Position numbers and translations under genes: made by a program
Shown: positions 1 through 8,084 of the stretch, piece by piece
Numbering within the stretch: position 1 is the first letter of the stretch
Layout: each line of letters starts with the position of its first letter
The notes under the pieces: model-generated
The model's database searches: none
Seen by the model: only the letters and a program-made list of their open reading frames with translations
Told to the model about the DNA's origin: nothing
NCBI GenBank assembly: GCA_017470055.1
Contig: JAFUFD010000025.1
Coordinates: forward strand, 1 to 48,276
DNA: 48,276 nucleotides
Source: Prevotella sp.
GTDB lineage: Bacteria; Bacteroidota; Bacteroidia; Bacteroidales; Bacteroidaceae
Direction of reading: 5' to 3'

Positions 1-218
1 TACGAAAAATCGTGGATTCTGCGATTTTTCGTTTTCTCCCTTCCCTGAGGGGAGGGAGAGACAGAGGGAGAGGTGGAGCCCCTCCTTACGGTAAGGAGGG
101 GACGGGGGAGGTTGAGAAGTTGCAGCATTCGCTGCATAAAACAAGGACTTTAGGGAACTCCCTAATAAAAAAGGATTACTGCTTAATAAAAAAGTGGGCA
201 TTGGGGGAAGCCCCCAAG
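1..218 (+). repeat. Composite palindromic intergenic repeat, copy a (5' part cut by window edge)
   Basis: Ordered modules are visible: a hairpin ACGAAAAATCG/CGATTTTTCGT (2-12 and 22-32), a purine-rich GGGAGGGAGAGACAGAGGG segment, a CCCCTCCTTACGGTAAGGAGGGG hairpin region, a TGCAGC/GCTGCA hairpin and a terminal TTGGGGGAAGCCCCCAA palindrome (202-218). The same modules recur in order at many other gaps in the window. The terminal palindrome faces mfd. Small reading frames through the repeat are judged non-coding. Confidence 0.85.
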
Positions 219-251
219 AGAAAGAAAGATTAGATGAAAGAAGTTTTTTGA

Positions 252-313
252 GTTCCTTTTTTCAAAAAAGAACAACCGAAAACTTGGTTTTCAAAATAAT
301 TGTAGTACTTTTG
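252..313 (+). promoter_or_regulatory. Hairpin-promoter module upstream of mfd
   Basis: A hairpin of the form GTTC-T-run/A-run-GAAC (252-273) is followed by the palindrome GAAAACTTGGTTTTC (278-292), which holds the TTG of a -33 box. The -7 box TACTTTTG (306-313) matches the Bacteroidetes consensus TAnnTTTG. The predicted transcription start lies only a few bases before the mfd ATG. The same module recurs before the genes at 5011, 16436 and 17572. Confidence 0.75.
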
Positions 314-323
314 CATTCGCAAT

Positions 324-3300
324 ATGACACTGCAGGACTTAGTACAGTTATATGGGCTGGCTCCACAGGTAGAAGCCCTGAGAAACGCCATAGAGGAAAA
401 ACCGGTGAAAACGATTTTCCTCCAGGGACTCGTTGCCTCCTCCGCCCCCATGCTCTTTTCTTCTGTCAACGTCCAGTGCTCTGCACTCTACATCCTTAAC
501 GATGAAGAAGAGGCAGGCTATTTTTATAATGACCTCAAACAGATGGTAGGAGAGGATAACGTCCTGTTTTTCCCTTCCTCCTTCCGTCGTGCCATCAAAT
601 ATGCGCAACGTGACGCTGCTAACGAGATTCTTCGCACAGAAGTCCTCACCAGACTCTCCTCGCTCAACACCCGTCTCTCTATCGTTACTTACCCTGAGGC
701 TCTTGCCGAACAGGTGATAGGGCGACAGCAACTGGAAGAGTGTACCTTGGTATTACGTCAAGGACAGACGATCATTGTCGATGAGGTCGTAAAGACCCTT
801 CGTGACTTAGACTTCCATGAGGTAGACTATGTCTATGAGCCAGGACAGTTCGCTCTGCGTGGCTCTATCCTTGATGTCTATAGTTTCAGTAGTGAATATC
901 CTTTCCGTATTGATTTCTTTGGTGACGATATCGATACCATCCGTACCTTTGAGGTGGAGGACCAGTTGTCAAGGGATAAACGGGATACTGTCAGTATTGT
1001 GGCAGGCGAACCCTCTCAATCCTCCCTACAAAGGGAGGACTTACCAAACCTCCCCCCTCAACAGGGGGGACCGAGGGAGGTCACTCTTCTCTCTTACTTA
1101 CGAGAGGATACCATCCTCATCACCAAGGACTTCTCCTTTGTCCGTGATGCCATCGACCGTATATGTCAGGAGGCGAATCCTGAGGAGGTGCAGGTCATCA
1201 GTGGGACACAATGGATGGGGGGGACGACTCCTTTCCGTAAGATAGAGTTCGGAAGTCGTCCCAGTGCGAAACCTGAGGTGTCGCTGACTTTCCAGATAAC
1301 ACCGCAACCACTGTTGCATAAGAATTTCGACCTCCTCCGCGGGTCCTTCGCTGACTACCAGTCGAAGGGCTACCACCTCTATGTCTTGGCGGATAGCCAG
1401 AAACAACTTGAGCGTCTGATGAATATCTTGTCATCACAACAGGAAACGGCGGCTGCCAACGATCCTCATTCCTCTTTCAACGCTCAATTAGTCAACTATG
1501 TCGACAAAGCCGTTCATGCTGGCTTTATCGACCATGACCTGCGACTCTGTATCTTCACCGACCATGAGATATTCGACCGTTTCCACCGCTACCACCTCCG
1601 TTCGGAGAGAGCACGTAACGGCAAGGCGGCACTCACCCTCAAGGAGATCCAACAGTTTGAGGTGGGTGACTATATCGTCCATGTCGACCATGGCATCGGT
1701 AAGTTCGGTGGCTTGGTGAGAATGCCGATTCAGGACCCTCCTAAATCCCCCCTGTTGAGGGGGGACTTACCAGTCTCTCCCCCTAAACAGGGGGAGTCGG
1801 AGAGGGTCAAATATCAGGAGATGATAAAAATCATCTACCAGGGCGGCGGTGCCATCTATGTATCCATCCATTCCCTCTATAAGGTCAGCAAATATAAGGC
1901 ACAGGATAGTGGGGAACCACCTCGTCTCTCCCAACTGGGTACCGGACAGTGGGAACGGATGAAGGAACGTACCAAGAACAAACTGAAGGATATCGCTCGT
2001 GACCTCATCAAACTCTATGCAGCACGAAAACGGGAGAAAGGCTTTGCCTTCAGTGCCGATAATTTCATGCAGCATGAGTTGGAGGCTTCCTTCCTCTATG
2101 AGGACACTCCCGACCAGTTGAAGACCACCAATGAGGTGAAGGCGGATATGGAACAGGGACGCCCCATGGACCGCCTGGTATGTGGGGATGTAGGCTTCGG
2201 TAAGACGGAGATAGCCGTCAGGGCTGCGTTTAAAGCGGCTTGTGACTCTAAACAGGTGGCGGTGTTGGTACCTACCACCGTTCTTGCCTATCAGCATTTC
2301 CAGACATTCCAGAAACGACTGAAAAACTTGCCTGTCAGGGTTGATTACCTGACTCGTGCCCGTACTCCTAAACAGACAAAGGAGATCCTGCAGGACCTTG
2401 CTGACGGGAAGATTGATATCCTGATCGGTACGCATAAACTCATCGGGAAATCGGTGAGGTTCAAAGACCTCGGACTGCTGATCATCGATGAGGAACAGAA
2501 ATTCGGTGTGTCTACCAAGGAGAAACTCCGTCAGATGCGGACGAATGTCGATACACTGACACTGACGGCGACACCTATCCCTCGTACCCTCCAGTTCTCC
2601 TTGATGGGAGCCCGTGACCTGAGTATCATTCAGACTCCTCCGCCTAACCGCTATCCCATCCAGACGGAGATTCATGTGTTAGGACCGGAGATTATCGCGG
2701 AGGCAATCAATTTCGAGATGTCACGCAACGGACAGGTGTATTTCGTCAATCCCCGTATCAACGACCTGCAGCGTATCGCTGACATGATCCGTACGTATGT
2801 GCCGGATGCTCGTATTGCTATCGGTCATGGACAGATGAAGCCTGACGAACTGGAACGGATTGTCTTCGATTTCATCAATTACGACTATGACGTGCTGTTG
2901 TCTACGACAATCATCGAGAATGGTATTGACATCCCGAATGCGAATACTATCATCATCAATGGTGCCCATCATTTCGGACTCTCTGACCTCCACCAGATGC
3001 GAGGCAGGGTAGGGCGTGGCAACCGCAAGGCATACTGTTACTTGTTGGCACCACCTCTTGCTGACCTCCCTCAGGAGAGTCGCAGACGGTTGGAGGCGTT
3101 AGAGACTTTCAGCGAGTTGGGCAGTGGTATCCAGATCGCCATGCAAGACCTTGATATCCGTGGTGCCGGCAACCTCCTCGGTGCCGAGCAGTCTGGCTTT
3201 ATAGCCGACCTCGGTTATGAGACTTACCAGAAGATTCTCAACCAGGCAATGGCTGAGTTGAGACGAGAAGAAGACCCCTCTAAATCTCCCCTGCTGAGGG

Positions 3301-3788
3301 AAGACTTGAATAGCACTCTCCCTGAACAGGGGGACGTGGAGGGAGTTTTCGACCTGCCTCTCTATTTCCCCGACCAGTATGTACCATCGGATAGTGAACG
3401 GATGCTGTTGTATCGGGAACTCGACAATCTGCACACAGACGAGCAGTTAGTGGCATATCGCAAGCGTCTCATCGACCGCTTCGGACCAGTACCTCAGGAG
3501 GGTGAGGAGTTAATGCGTGTGGTTCCTTTGCGACGGGTCGCAGGACAGTTAGGGTGTGAGAAGTTAATGCTTAAGCAAGGGCGTATGACGCTTTATTTCG
3601 TCTCTGACCCGAATCACCCGTTCTATCAGAGTCCTGTTTTCGATGCTATCTTGCAGTATGTGGCGATGAATCCTCGTCGTTGTCAGTTTCGTGATGTGAA
3701 TGGAAAGCGTTCTCTTTTAATATCCGATACTAAGACTGTTGAGAGTGCTCTCAATCTCTTAAAGGGTATTCTTTCTCTTCATTCCTAA
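324..3788 (+). CDS. mfd: Transcription-repair coupling factor Mfd
   Basis: This is a 1154-residue cytoplasmic ATP-dependent DNA translocase that removes RNA polymerase stalled at lesions and recruits the UvrA/UvrB excision machinery. The UvrB-like N-terminal domains come first. The CarD-like RNA-polymerase-interaction domain begins near residue 445 (VGDYIVHVDHGIGKFGGLVR). The helicase core shows Walker A GDVGFGKT (621-628), DEEQ (722-725) and motif VI QMRGRVGRG (891-899), and the C-terminal regulatory domain follows. Three 25-residue insertions at 229-253, 471-495 and 984-1008 correspond to repeated 75-bp palindromic elements; they fall in inter-domain or surface positions, so the protein is probably functional. 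The ATG follows a good -7 box with almost no leader. A hairpin with a T-run follows the stop codon. Confidence 0.97.
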   Translation: MTLQDLVQLYGLAPQVEALRNAIEEKPVKTIFLQGLVASSAPMLFSSVNVQCSALYILNDEEEAGYFYNDLKQMVGEDNVLFFPSSFRRAIKYAQRDAANEILRTEVLTRLSSLNTRLSIVTYPEALAEQVIGRQQLEECTLVLRQGQTIIVDEVVKTLRDLDFHEVDYVYEPGQFALRGSILDVYSFSSEYPFRIDFFGDDIDTIRTFEVEDQLSRDKRDTVSIVAGEPSQSSLQREDLPNLPPQQGGPREVTLLSYLREDTILITKDFSFVRDAIDRICQEANPEEVQVISGTQWMGGTTPFRKIEFGSRPSAKPEVSLTFQITPQPLLHKNFDLLRGSFADYQSKGYHLYVLADSQKQLERLMNILSSQQETAAANDPHSSFNAQLVNYVDKAVHAGFIDHDLRLCIFTDHEIFDRFHRYHLRSERARNGKAALTLKEIQQFEVGDYIVHVDHGIGKFGGLVRMPIQDPPKSPLLRGDLPVSPPKQGESERVKYQEMIKIIYQGGGAIYVSIHSLYKVSKYKAQDSGEPPRLSQLGTGQWERMKERTKNKLKDIARDLIKLYAARKREKGFAFSADNFMQHELEASFLYEDTPDQLKTTNEVKADMEQGRPMDRLVCGDVGFGKTEIAVRAAFKAACDSKQVAVLVPTTVLAYQHFQTFQKRLKNLPVRVDYLTRARTPKQTKEILQDLADGKIDILIGTHKLIGKSVRFKDLGLLIIDEEQKFGVSTKEKLRQMRTNVDTLTLTATPIPRTLQFSLMGARDLSIIQTPPPNRYPIQTEIHVLGPEIIAEAINFEMSRNGQVYFVNPRINDLQRIADMIRTYVPDARIAIGHGQMKPDELERIVFDFINYDYDVLLSTTIIENGIDIPNANTIIINGAHHFGLSDLHQMRGRVGRGNRKAYCYLLAPPLADLPQESRRRLEALETFSELGSGIQIAMQDLDIRGAGNLLGAEQSGFIADLGYETYQKILNQAMAELRREEDPSKSPLLREDLNSTLPEQGDVEGVFDLPLYFPDQYVPSDSERMLLYRELDNLHTDEQLVAYRKRLIDRFGPVPQEGEELMRVVPLRRVAGQLGCEKLMLKQGRMTLYFVSDPNHPFYQSPVFDAILQYVAMNPRRCQFRDVNGKRSLLISDTKTVESALNLLKGILSLHS
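1008..1082 (+). repeat. 75-bp coding palindromic element 1 in mfd
   Basis: The element has two internal hairpins (CCTCCCT/AGGGAGG and CCCCCCT/AGGGGGG) and a weak outer stem. It is exactly 25 codons and is read in the same frame as the other two mfd copies. Its peptide has the pattern E-P-S-Q-S-S-L-Q-R-E-D-L-P...Q-Q-G-G...V. The aligned segments are 13, 18, 10 and 34 bases long, the same as in elements 2 and 3. Confidence 0.85.
1734..1808 (+). repeat. 75-bp coding palindromic element 2 in mfd
   Basis: This is the best preserved copy. The outer stem is GACCCTC (1734-1740) with GAGGGTC (1802-1808). Inside it are the hairpins CCCCCCTGTTGAGGGGGG and CTCCCCCTAAACAGGGGGAG, giving a three-way-junction layout. 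It encodes 25 residues starting DPPKSPLLRGDLP within the CarD-like domain, where Mfd proteins normally have a short loop between strands. Confidence 0.9.
3273..3347 (+). repeat. 75-bp coding palindromic element 3 in mfd
   Basis: This copy is more diverged but keeps the exact 75-base length and frame. It encodes 25 residues starting DPSKSPLLREDL and containing LPEQG. It lies in the linker between the translocase core and the C-terminal domain. The second hairpin is imperfect (CTCTCCCTGAACAGGGGGA). Confidence 0.85.
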
Positions 3789-3800
3789 TCTTTCTTTCTC

Positions 3801-3829
3801 TTGGGGGCTTCCCCCAATGCCCCCTTTTT
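3801..3829 (+). terminator. Probable terminator of mfd
   Basis: TTGGGGGCTTCCCCCAA (3801-3817) forms a strong hairpin 12 bases after the mfd stop and is followed by C and T runs ending in TTTTT. The sequence is also the terminal palindrome of a reverse-oriented intergenic repeat. Confidence 0.6.
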
Positions 3830-4011
3830 ATTCAGCAATCCTTTCTTTTCTTCTAACATAAATTTCTTTTTCGAACATCCCCCATCCCCTTCACCCTTGA
3901 AGGGGCTTCACCTCTCCCCCTGTATCCCCCTCCCCATCAGGGGCGGGGGAAAACGAAAAATCGCAGAAACCACGATTTTTCGTGGGTTTTGGTAAGGCGG
4001 GACGACGCCTT
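3801..4011 (-). repeat. Composite palindromic intergenic repeat, copy b (reverse)
   Basis: This is the reverse complement of the module order seen in copy a: terminal palindrome, CCCCTTCACCC/GGGTGAAGGGG-type hairpin, the ACGAAAAATCG...CGATTTTTCGT hairpin, then AAGGCGGGACGACGCCTT. The terminal palindrome faces the 3' end of mfd. Confidence 0.85.
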
Positions 4012-4120
4012 GTCTTTTTACGCCGCCTACGCTAAACGCTGGGCGTCGGGGAGGGGAAGGCGGAATAGTTCTCCTTTGTAATTTCCTGTTGCAGGAGGGC
4101 GTAGCCCAAATAAAAAATCC
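4012..4120. repeat. Intergenic middle module type 1
   Basis: This module contains CGCCGCCTACGCTAAACGC and GCTGGGCGTCGGGGAGGGG, then GGCGTAGCCC. Related copies occur at 10328-10420, 15983-16085 (reverse orientation) and, as a short piece, near 18312-18345. It joins oppositely oriented composite repeats. No coding potential is apparent. Confidence 0.7.
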
Positions 4121-4378
4121 AAGGCGTCGTCCCGCCTTACTAAAACATAGCAGGGGGTGGCGGTTCTGCCACCACCTGCTTTTTTCCTTCCCTGAGGGGA
4201 GGAAAGACAAAGGAGAGGTGAAGCCCCTTCAAGGGTGAAGGGGATGGGGGATGTTCGAAAAAAAGTGCAGGATCACTGCAAAAAGAATGAATCGCTGCAT
4301 AAAAAGGCTTTGGGGAAATTCCCCAACAAAGGAATGGAATTTAAAATAAACCCTCGCCGTAGGCGTATAAAAAATGAA
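4121..4378 (+). repeat. Composite palindromic intergenic repeat, copy c
   Basis: The copy starts at AAGGCGTCGTCCCGCCTT. It carries a variant hairpin GCAGGGGGTGGCGG...CCACCACCTGC in place of the ACGAAAAATCG hairpin. It then runs through the CCCCTTCAAGGGTGAAGGGG hairpin and a segment ending in GCCGTAGGCGTATAAAAAAT. It is the first of three tandem forward copies. Confidence 0.8.
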
Positions 4379-4620
4379 AAGGCGTCGTCCCGCCTTACTA
4401 AAACCTACGAAAAATCGTGGTTTCTGCGATTTTTCGTTTTCTCCCTTCCCTGAGGGGAGGGAGATACAGAGGGAGAGGTGGAGCCCCTCCTTACGGTAAG
4501 GAGGGGACGGGGGAGGTTGAGCCGTTGCAGCATTCGCTGCATAAAAAGGGTTTGGGGAAATTCCCCAACAAAGGAATGGAATTTAAAATAAACCCTCGCC
4601 GTAGGCGTATAAAAAATGAA
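4379..4620 (+). repeat. Composite palindromic intergenic repeat, copy d
   Basis: This is the second tandem forward copy, 258 bases after copy c. It has the ACGAAAAATCG/CGATTTTTCGT hairpin, the CCCCTCCTTACGGTAAGGAGGGG region, TGCAGCATTCGCTGCA and the TTTGGGGAAATTCCCCAA region. Much of it is identical to copies a and h. Confidence 0.85.
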
Positions 4621-4847
4621 AAGGCGTCGTCCCGCCTTGCCAAAACCTACGAAAAATCGTGGATTCTGCGATTTTTCGTTTTCTCCCTTCCCTGATGGGG
4701 AGGGGGATACAGGGGGAGAGGTGAAGCCCCTTCAAGGGTGAAGGGGATGGGGGATGTTCGAAAAAGAAATTTATGTTAGTAGAAAAAGAATGAATCGCTG
4801 CATAAAAGATCACTGCTTAATAAGAAGAGGTTTTGGGAAACCCCCAA
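4621..4847 (+). repeat. Composite palindromic intergenic repeat, copy e
   Basis: This is the third tandem forward copy, 242 bases after copy d. It ends in a degenerate terminal palindrome (TTTTGGGAAACCCCCAA) facing upxY. Confidence 0.8.
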
Positions 4848-4927
4848 TGAAAAATAGTAGTTTCACTACAGAAGAAAAAAAGGGACCTTTTGGGAAGCCC
4901 CAAAGAATACTAAAGAAACCATTTTTC

Positions 4928-4987
4928 GTTCTTTTTGCAAAAAGAACAACAGAATACTTGGTATTCAAAAAAAAAATTGTATCTTTG
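4928..4987 (+). promoter_or_regulatory. Hairpin-promoter module upstream of upxY
   Basis: The perfect palindrome GTTCTTTTTGCAAAAAGAAC (4928-4947) is followed by GAATACTTGGTATTC (4952-4966). Compared with the GAAAACTTGGTTTTC copies, paired A-to-T and T-to-A differences keep the palindrome intact. The -7 box is TATCTTTG (4980-4987), 23 bases before the ATG. Confidence 0.75.
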
Positions 4988-5010
4988 CACCCGATTAAGA
5001 GAACACTACG

Positions 5011-5559
5011 ATGGAAAATAGTTGGCTCGTCATACGAACCTTCAATCGTAAGGAGATGGAAGTAGGGTCATTTCTTAAAGAAAAAGGACTCACATACTTC
5101 ATCCCTATGACCTATAAGGAAAAAGTCGTTGGCAATGAGCCGAAGCCCCGTAGGGTGCTGGTCCCTGTGATCCATAACTACGTGTTCCTCCAGAAGACCA
5201 GTCAGGACTGCGATATGCGGAAACTCCTCACAGACTGTCGGGTACCCCTGCAACTGATGAAGAACAAGGGTGACGACCATGTCAGTGAGATTCCTGACAA
5301 GGAGATGATGGACTTCCGTTTGCTCTGTGACCCCGACTACGTGAAGACCCCCGTGGAGTTTATGGATGCCGCAGAGGCAGAGGCAAAACCCGGAATGGAG
5401 GTGGAGGTCGTCCACGGACAGTTCGCTGGTATCCGTGGAAAACTCCATAAGAGCAACCAGAAATACTGGTTCATCAAGACGGTGGGGGGTATCAGTGTCA
5501 TGCTGCGTATCTCCCGTTGGTATTGCAAGCCTTGTAAGGTGGAAGGATTGAAAAGTTGA
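5011..5559 (+). CDS. upxY: UpxY-family NusG-like transcription antiterminator
   Basis: This 182-residue protein belongs to the NusG paralogues that open Bacteroidales polysaccharide operons and let RNA polymerase read through the long operon from its 5' leader. It has an N-terminal NGN-type domain (WLVIRTFNRKEMEVGSFLKE) and a KOW-like C-terminal segment around residues 128-145 (PGMEVEVVHGQFAGIRGKL). It is the first gene of the wza-wzz-rfbC run, the usual place for this family. No UpxZ partner follows. The leader is very short, so any acting site would have to lie within the first transcribed bases or coding region. Identification is by family motifs and context. Confidence 0.88.
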   Translation: MENSWLVIRTFNRKEMEVGSFLKEKGLTYFIPMTYKEKVVGNEPKPRRVLVPVIHNYVFLQKTSQDCDMRKLLTDCRVPLQLMKNKGDDHVSEIPDKEMMDFRLLCDPDYVKTPVEFMDAAEAEAKPGMEVEVVHGQFAGIRGKLHKSNQKYWFIKTVGGISVMLRISRWYCKPCKVEGLKS

Positions 5560-5574
5560 AGGATTGAAAAGTTG
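5543..5574 (+). repeat. Tandem 16-bp direct repeat across the upxY stop
   Basis: Two exact copies of AAGGATTGAAAAGTTG are adjacent, and the first overlaps the upxY stop codon. The short distance to the next gene suggests simple duplication of the intergenic end. Confidence 0.85.
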
Positions 5575-5587
5575 AAGTTATAACGAT

Positions 5588-8044
5588 ATGAAGAAATTTC
5601 TTTTTTCCGTAATGTTGTCGATGATGTCTCTGACCATGATGGCGCAGGGCATGACCGACAGTCAGGTTGCTGATTTCGTTCGCCGTGAGATGAAGGCAGG
5701 AACCGACCAAAGACAGATTGTTGTGAAACTGATGCAGCGTGGTGTGCAGATCGACCAGATTCGTCGTGTCCGTAACCAGTATGATAAGCGGGTAACGGAG
5801 AGTGGGGTGGATAAGGATGCCGCTGGTGCTGCAGGTACTGGTTCTGACCGTATGCGCCAGAACTATACAGGAGCCACCACGCAGGAACTGAATACTGCTA
5901 AGGTGGGTACCACTGGTGAGATTTATGCGGATGCCAGTGAGGAGATGGCTGAGGCAGAACATGACGTACAGGCTACCAGCGGTATTACCGAGGGTACTGG
6001 TAAGCGCATCTTCGGTCATGATATCTTCCGGCGCAGGGCGTTGAGTTTCGAGCCGAATATGAATATCGCCACTCCCCAGAATTACGTCTTGGGTCCTGGC
6101 GATCAGGTGATTGTCGATGTCTATGGCGCATCCCAGAAGTCTTTGCAGTTGACTGTATCCCCAGAGGGCGAGATTACGGTTCCAGGCTATGGACCGATAT
6201 ATGTCAGTGGGATGTCAGTGGCTGCCGCCAATGCGAAGATCCGCTCGACGTTAGGTTCTCGCTATAGCAGCAGTAACCTTAAACTCACGGTAGGGCGTAC
6301 CCGTACCATTATGATTAACGTGATGGGTGAGGTCCAGACACCTGGAACCTATCACCTCAGTGCCTTCTCCACCGTGTTCCATGCCCTGTATATGGCAGGT
6401 GGTATTAACAACAATGGTACGTTACGTAATGTCAAAGTGTTCCGTAATGGTAACTTAGTGACCATCGTCGATATCTATGAGTATATCCTCAACGGTCGTC
6501 TTGCCGGTAATATCACGTTGCAGGACGGTGATGTCATTCAGGTTGGTCTCTACGACTGTCTGGTGGGTATCACGGGAAATGTGAAGCGCCCGATGTTCTA
6601 CGAGATGCGTAAGAACGAGAGTGTTGCCACCCTGCTGAAATACGCTGGTGGTTTCTCTGGTGATGCTTATAAGAAGTCAGTACGTCTGACACGTCAGACG
6701 GGTGAGAAATACTCGGTATATAATATCGACGAGTTTGAGATGAGTTCCTTCCAAGTGGAGGATGGTGATGCCTTGATTGTTGACGGAATGCTTAACCGCT
6801 TCGAGAACATGGTAGAGGTCAAGGGTGCCGTATTCCGTCCCGGACAGTATCAGTTGGGCAAAGATGTCACCAGTGTCCGCTCTTTGTTGCAGGCAGCCGA
6901 GGGGGTTACCGAGGATGCTATGACGACTCGTGGTGTCCTCCATCGTCTGAAGGAAGACCGTAGTTTAGAGGTCATCGCAGTAGATATCAAGGGTATCTTG
7001 GACGGTACTTCTCCTGATATCCCGTTGGCTAACGAGGATGTGCTCTTCATCCCGACAGAGGTGGATCTGCGCCAGCAGCGTACACTGACCATCACGGGTG
7101 AGGTGATGTCACCAGGTTCTTATCAGTATGCCGACAACACCACCTTGGAGGATCTTATCTTGGAGGCTGGTGGACTGACGGATGCCGCATCAACGGCACG
7201 TGTGGATATCTCTCGTCGTATCCGTGACCCGAAGTCTACGGCAGTGCCCCGTGAGATTTCCAAGTCCTTCACCTTTGCGCTGAAAGACGGTTTTGTGATT
7301 GACGGAACACCGGGCTTTGTCTTGGAACCCTACGATGTGGTGCATGTTCGCAGAAGCCCTGGCTTTAAGACTCCAAGGAATATCCGTGTAGTGGGTGAGG
7401 TAGTCTATGAGGGCAGTCAGACGATGACGACCAAGGAGATGCGTCTGAGCGAAGCCATTAAGTTGTCTGGTGGTTTGACACCTCAGGCTTATCCGAAGAA
7501 TGCCCGTCTGATCCGTAAAATCAATGATGATGAGCGTGCCCGTCGTTCATTCCTGCTGCATCAGTTGCGTAAGCAGGTAAATACCAGCAGTGACTCTGTT
7601 GCCATTAGCCAGTTGGATTTGAGTGACACCTATCCGGTGGGCATCTATCTCGACAAGGCATTGGCACATCCAGGTAGTGAGTATGATATTGTATTGCGTG
7701 AGGGCGATGAGATTGTAGTGCCCGAATATATCAATACGGTGAAGATCTCTGGTAATGTGATGTATCCGAATACGGTCACCTACCAGCCTGGTAAGAGTTA
7801 CAAGTGGTATGTCAATCAGGCTGGTGGCTTTGGCAACCGTTCCAAGAAGAACAAGACATGGGTGATCTATCCGAATGGTACGATGGCACAGGTGCGCCAT
7901 GGTGCGAAGATTGAGCCGGGTTGTGAGATTGTCGTACCGATGAAACCGAAACCAGAGGCTGGTATCGTCCAGCAATGGGTAGCCATTGGGCAGTCCGTAG
8001 CAAGTATGGCAGCCCTGATGGTGATTATGATCAAACAGTTCTAA
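5588..8044 (+). CDS. wza: Wza-like polysaccharide export protein with SLBB domains
   Basis: This 818-residue outer-membrane-linked periplasmic protein is of the polysaccharide biosynthesis/export family, which forms the exit channel for capsule or exopolysaccharide. A signal peptide ends near residue 20 (LTMMAQG). The export domain starts around NYVLGPGDQVIVDVYG, about residue 160. Several SLBB repeats follow, seen as recurring GEV..PG.Y segments (VMGEVQTPGTYHLS, ITGEVMSPGSYQY, VVGEVVYEGSQ). A hydrophobic C-terminal helix ends the protein. It is longer than enterobacterial Wza because it has more SLBB units, as is usual in Bacteroidetes. It lies between upxY and wzz with short gaps, consistent with one operon. 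Confidence 0.93.
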   Translation: MKKFLFSVMLSMMSLTMMAQGMTDSQVADFVRREMKAGTDQRQIVVKLMQRGVQIDQIRRVRNQYDKRVTESGVDKDAAGAAGTGSDRMRQNYTGATTQELNTAKVGTTGEIYADASEEMAEAEHDVQATSGITEGTGKRIFGHDIFRRRALSFEPNMNIATPQNYVLGPGDQVIVDVYGASQKSLQLTVSPEGEITVPGYGPIYVSGMSVAAANAKIRSTLGSRYSSSNLKLTVGRTRTIMINVMGEVQTPGTYHLSAFSTVFHALYMAGGINNNGTLRNVKVFRNGNLVTIVDIYEYILNGRLAGNITLQDGDVIQVGLYDCLVGITGNVKRPMFYEMRKNESVATLLKYAGGFSGDAYKKSVRLTRQTGEKYSVYNIDEFEMSSFQVEDGDALIVDGMLNRFENMVEVKGAVFRPGQYQLGKDVTSVRSLLQAAEGVTEDAMTTRGVLHRLKEDRSLEVIAVDIKGILDGTSPDIPLANEDVLFIPTEVDLRQQRTLTITGEVMSPGSYQYADNTTLEDLILEAGGLTDAASTARVDISRRIRDPKSTAVPREISKSFTFALKDGFVIDGTPGFVLEPYDVVHVRRSPGFKTPRNIRVVGEVVYEGSQTMTTKEMRLSEAIKLSGGLTPQAYPKNARLIRKINDDERARRSFLLHQLRKQVNTSSDSVAISQLDLSDTYPVGIYLDKALAHPGSEYDIVLREGDEIVVPEYINTVKISGNVMYPNTVTYQPGKSYKWYVNQAGGFGNRSKKNKTWVIYPNGTMAQVRHGAKIEPGCEIVVPMKPKPEAGIVQQWVAIGQSVASMAALMVIMIKQF

Positions 8045-8084
8045 TTAGTTCATAGTTCATAGTTCATAATTCATAGTTTGAGAT

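Noticed and set aside
1767-2675. A 302-codon minus-strand frame opposite mfd
   Set aside because: It lies wholly within the Mfd coding region and reads as the antisense shadow of a well-supported gene.
4235-4695. Reading frames such as FRFLPSLRGGR...GRGGAPP running through the repeats (also near 12-233, 10719-11162 and on the other strand)
   Set aside because: They recur in every repeat copy, change frame between copies, lack family similarity and arise from the GC-rich palindromes. They are best explained as non-coding repeats.
5011-5559. The NusG-like gene as the housekeeping nusG
   Set aside because: It is followed directly by wza and wzz and not by ribosomal protein genes, and its KOW region is typical of the polysaccharide-locus paralogues.
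8045-8084. TTCATAGTTCATAATTC runs (also 41468-41497 and 42257-42283) as regulatory repeats or protein-binding sites
   Set aside because: They are short, low-complexity and differ in number and order. They look like slippage-prone spacer DNA.
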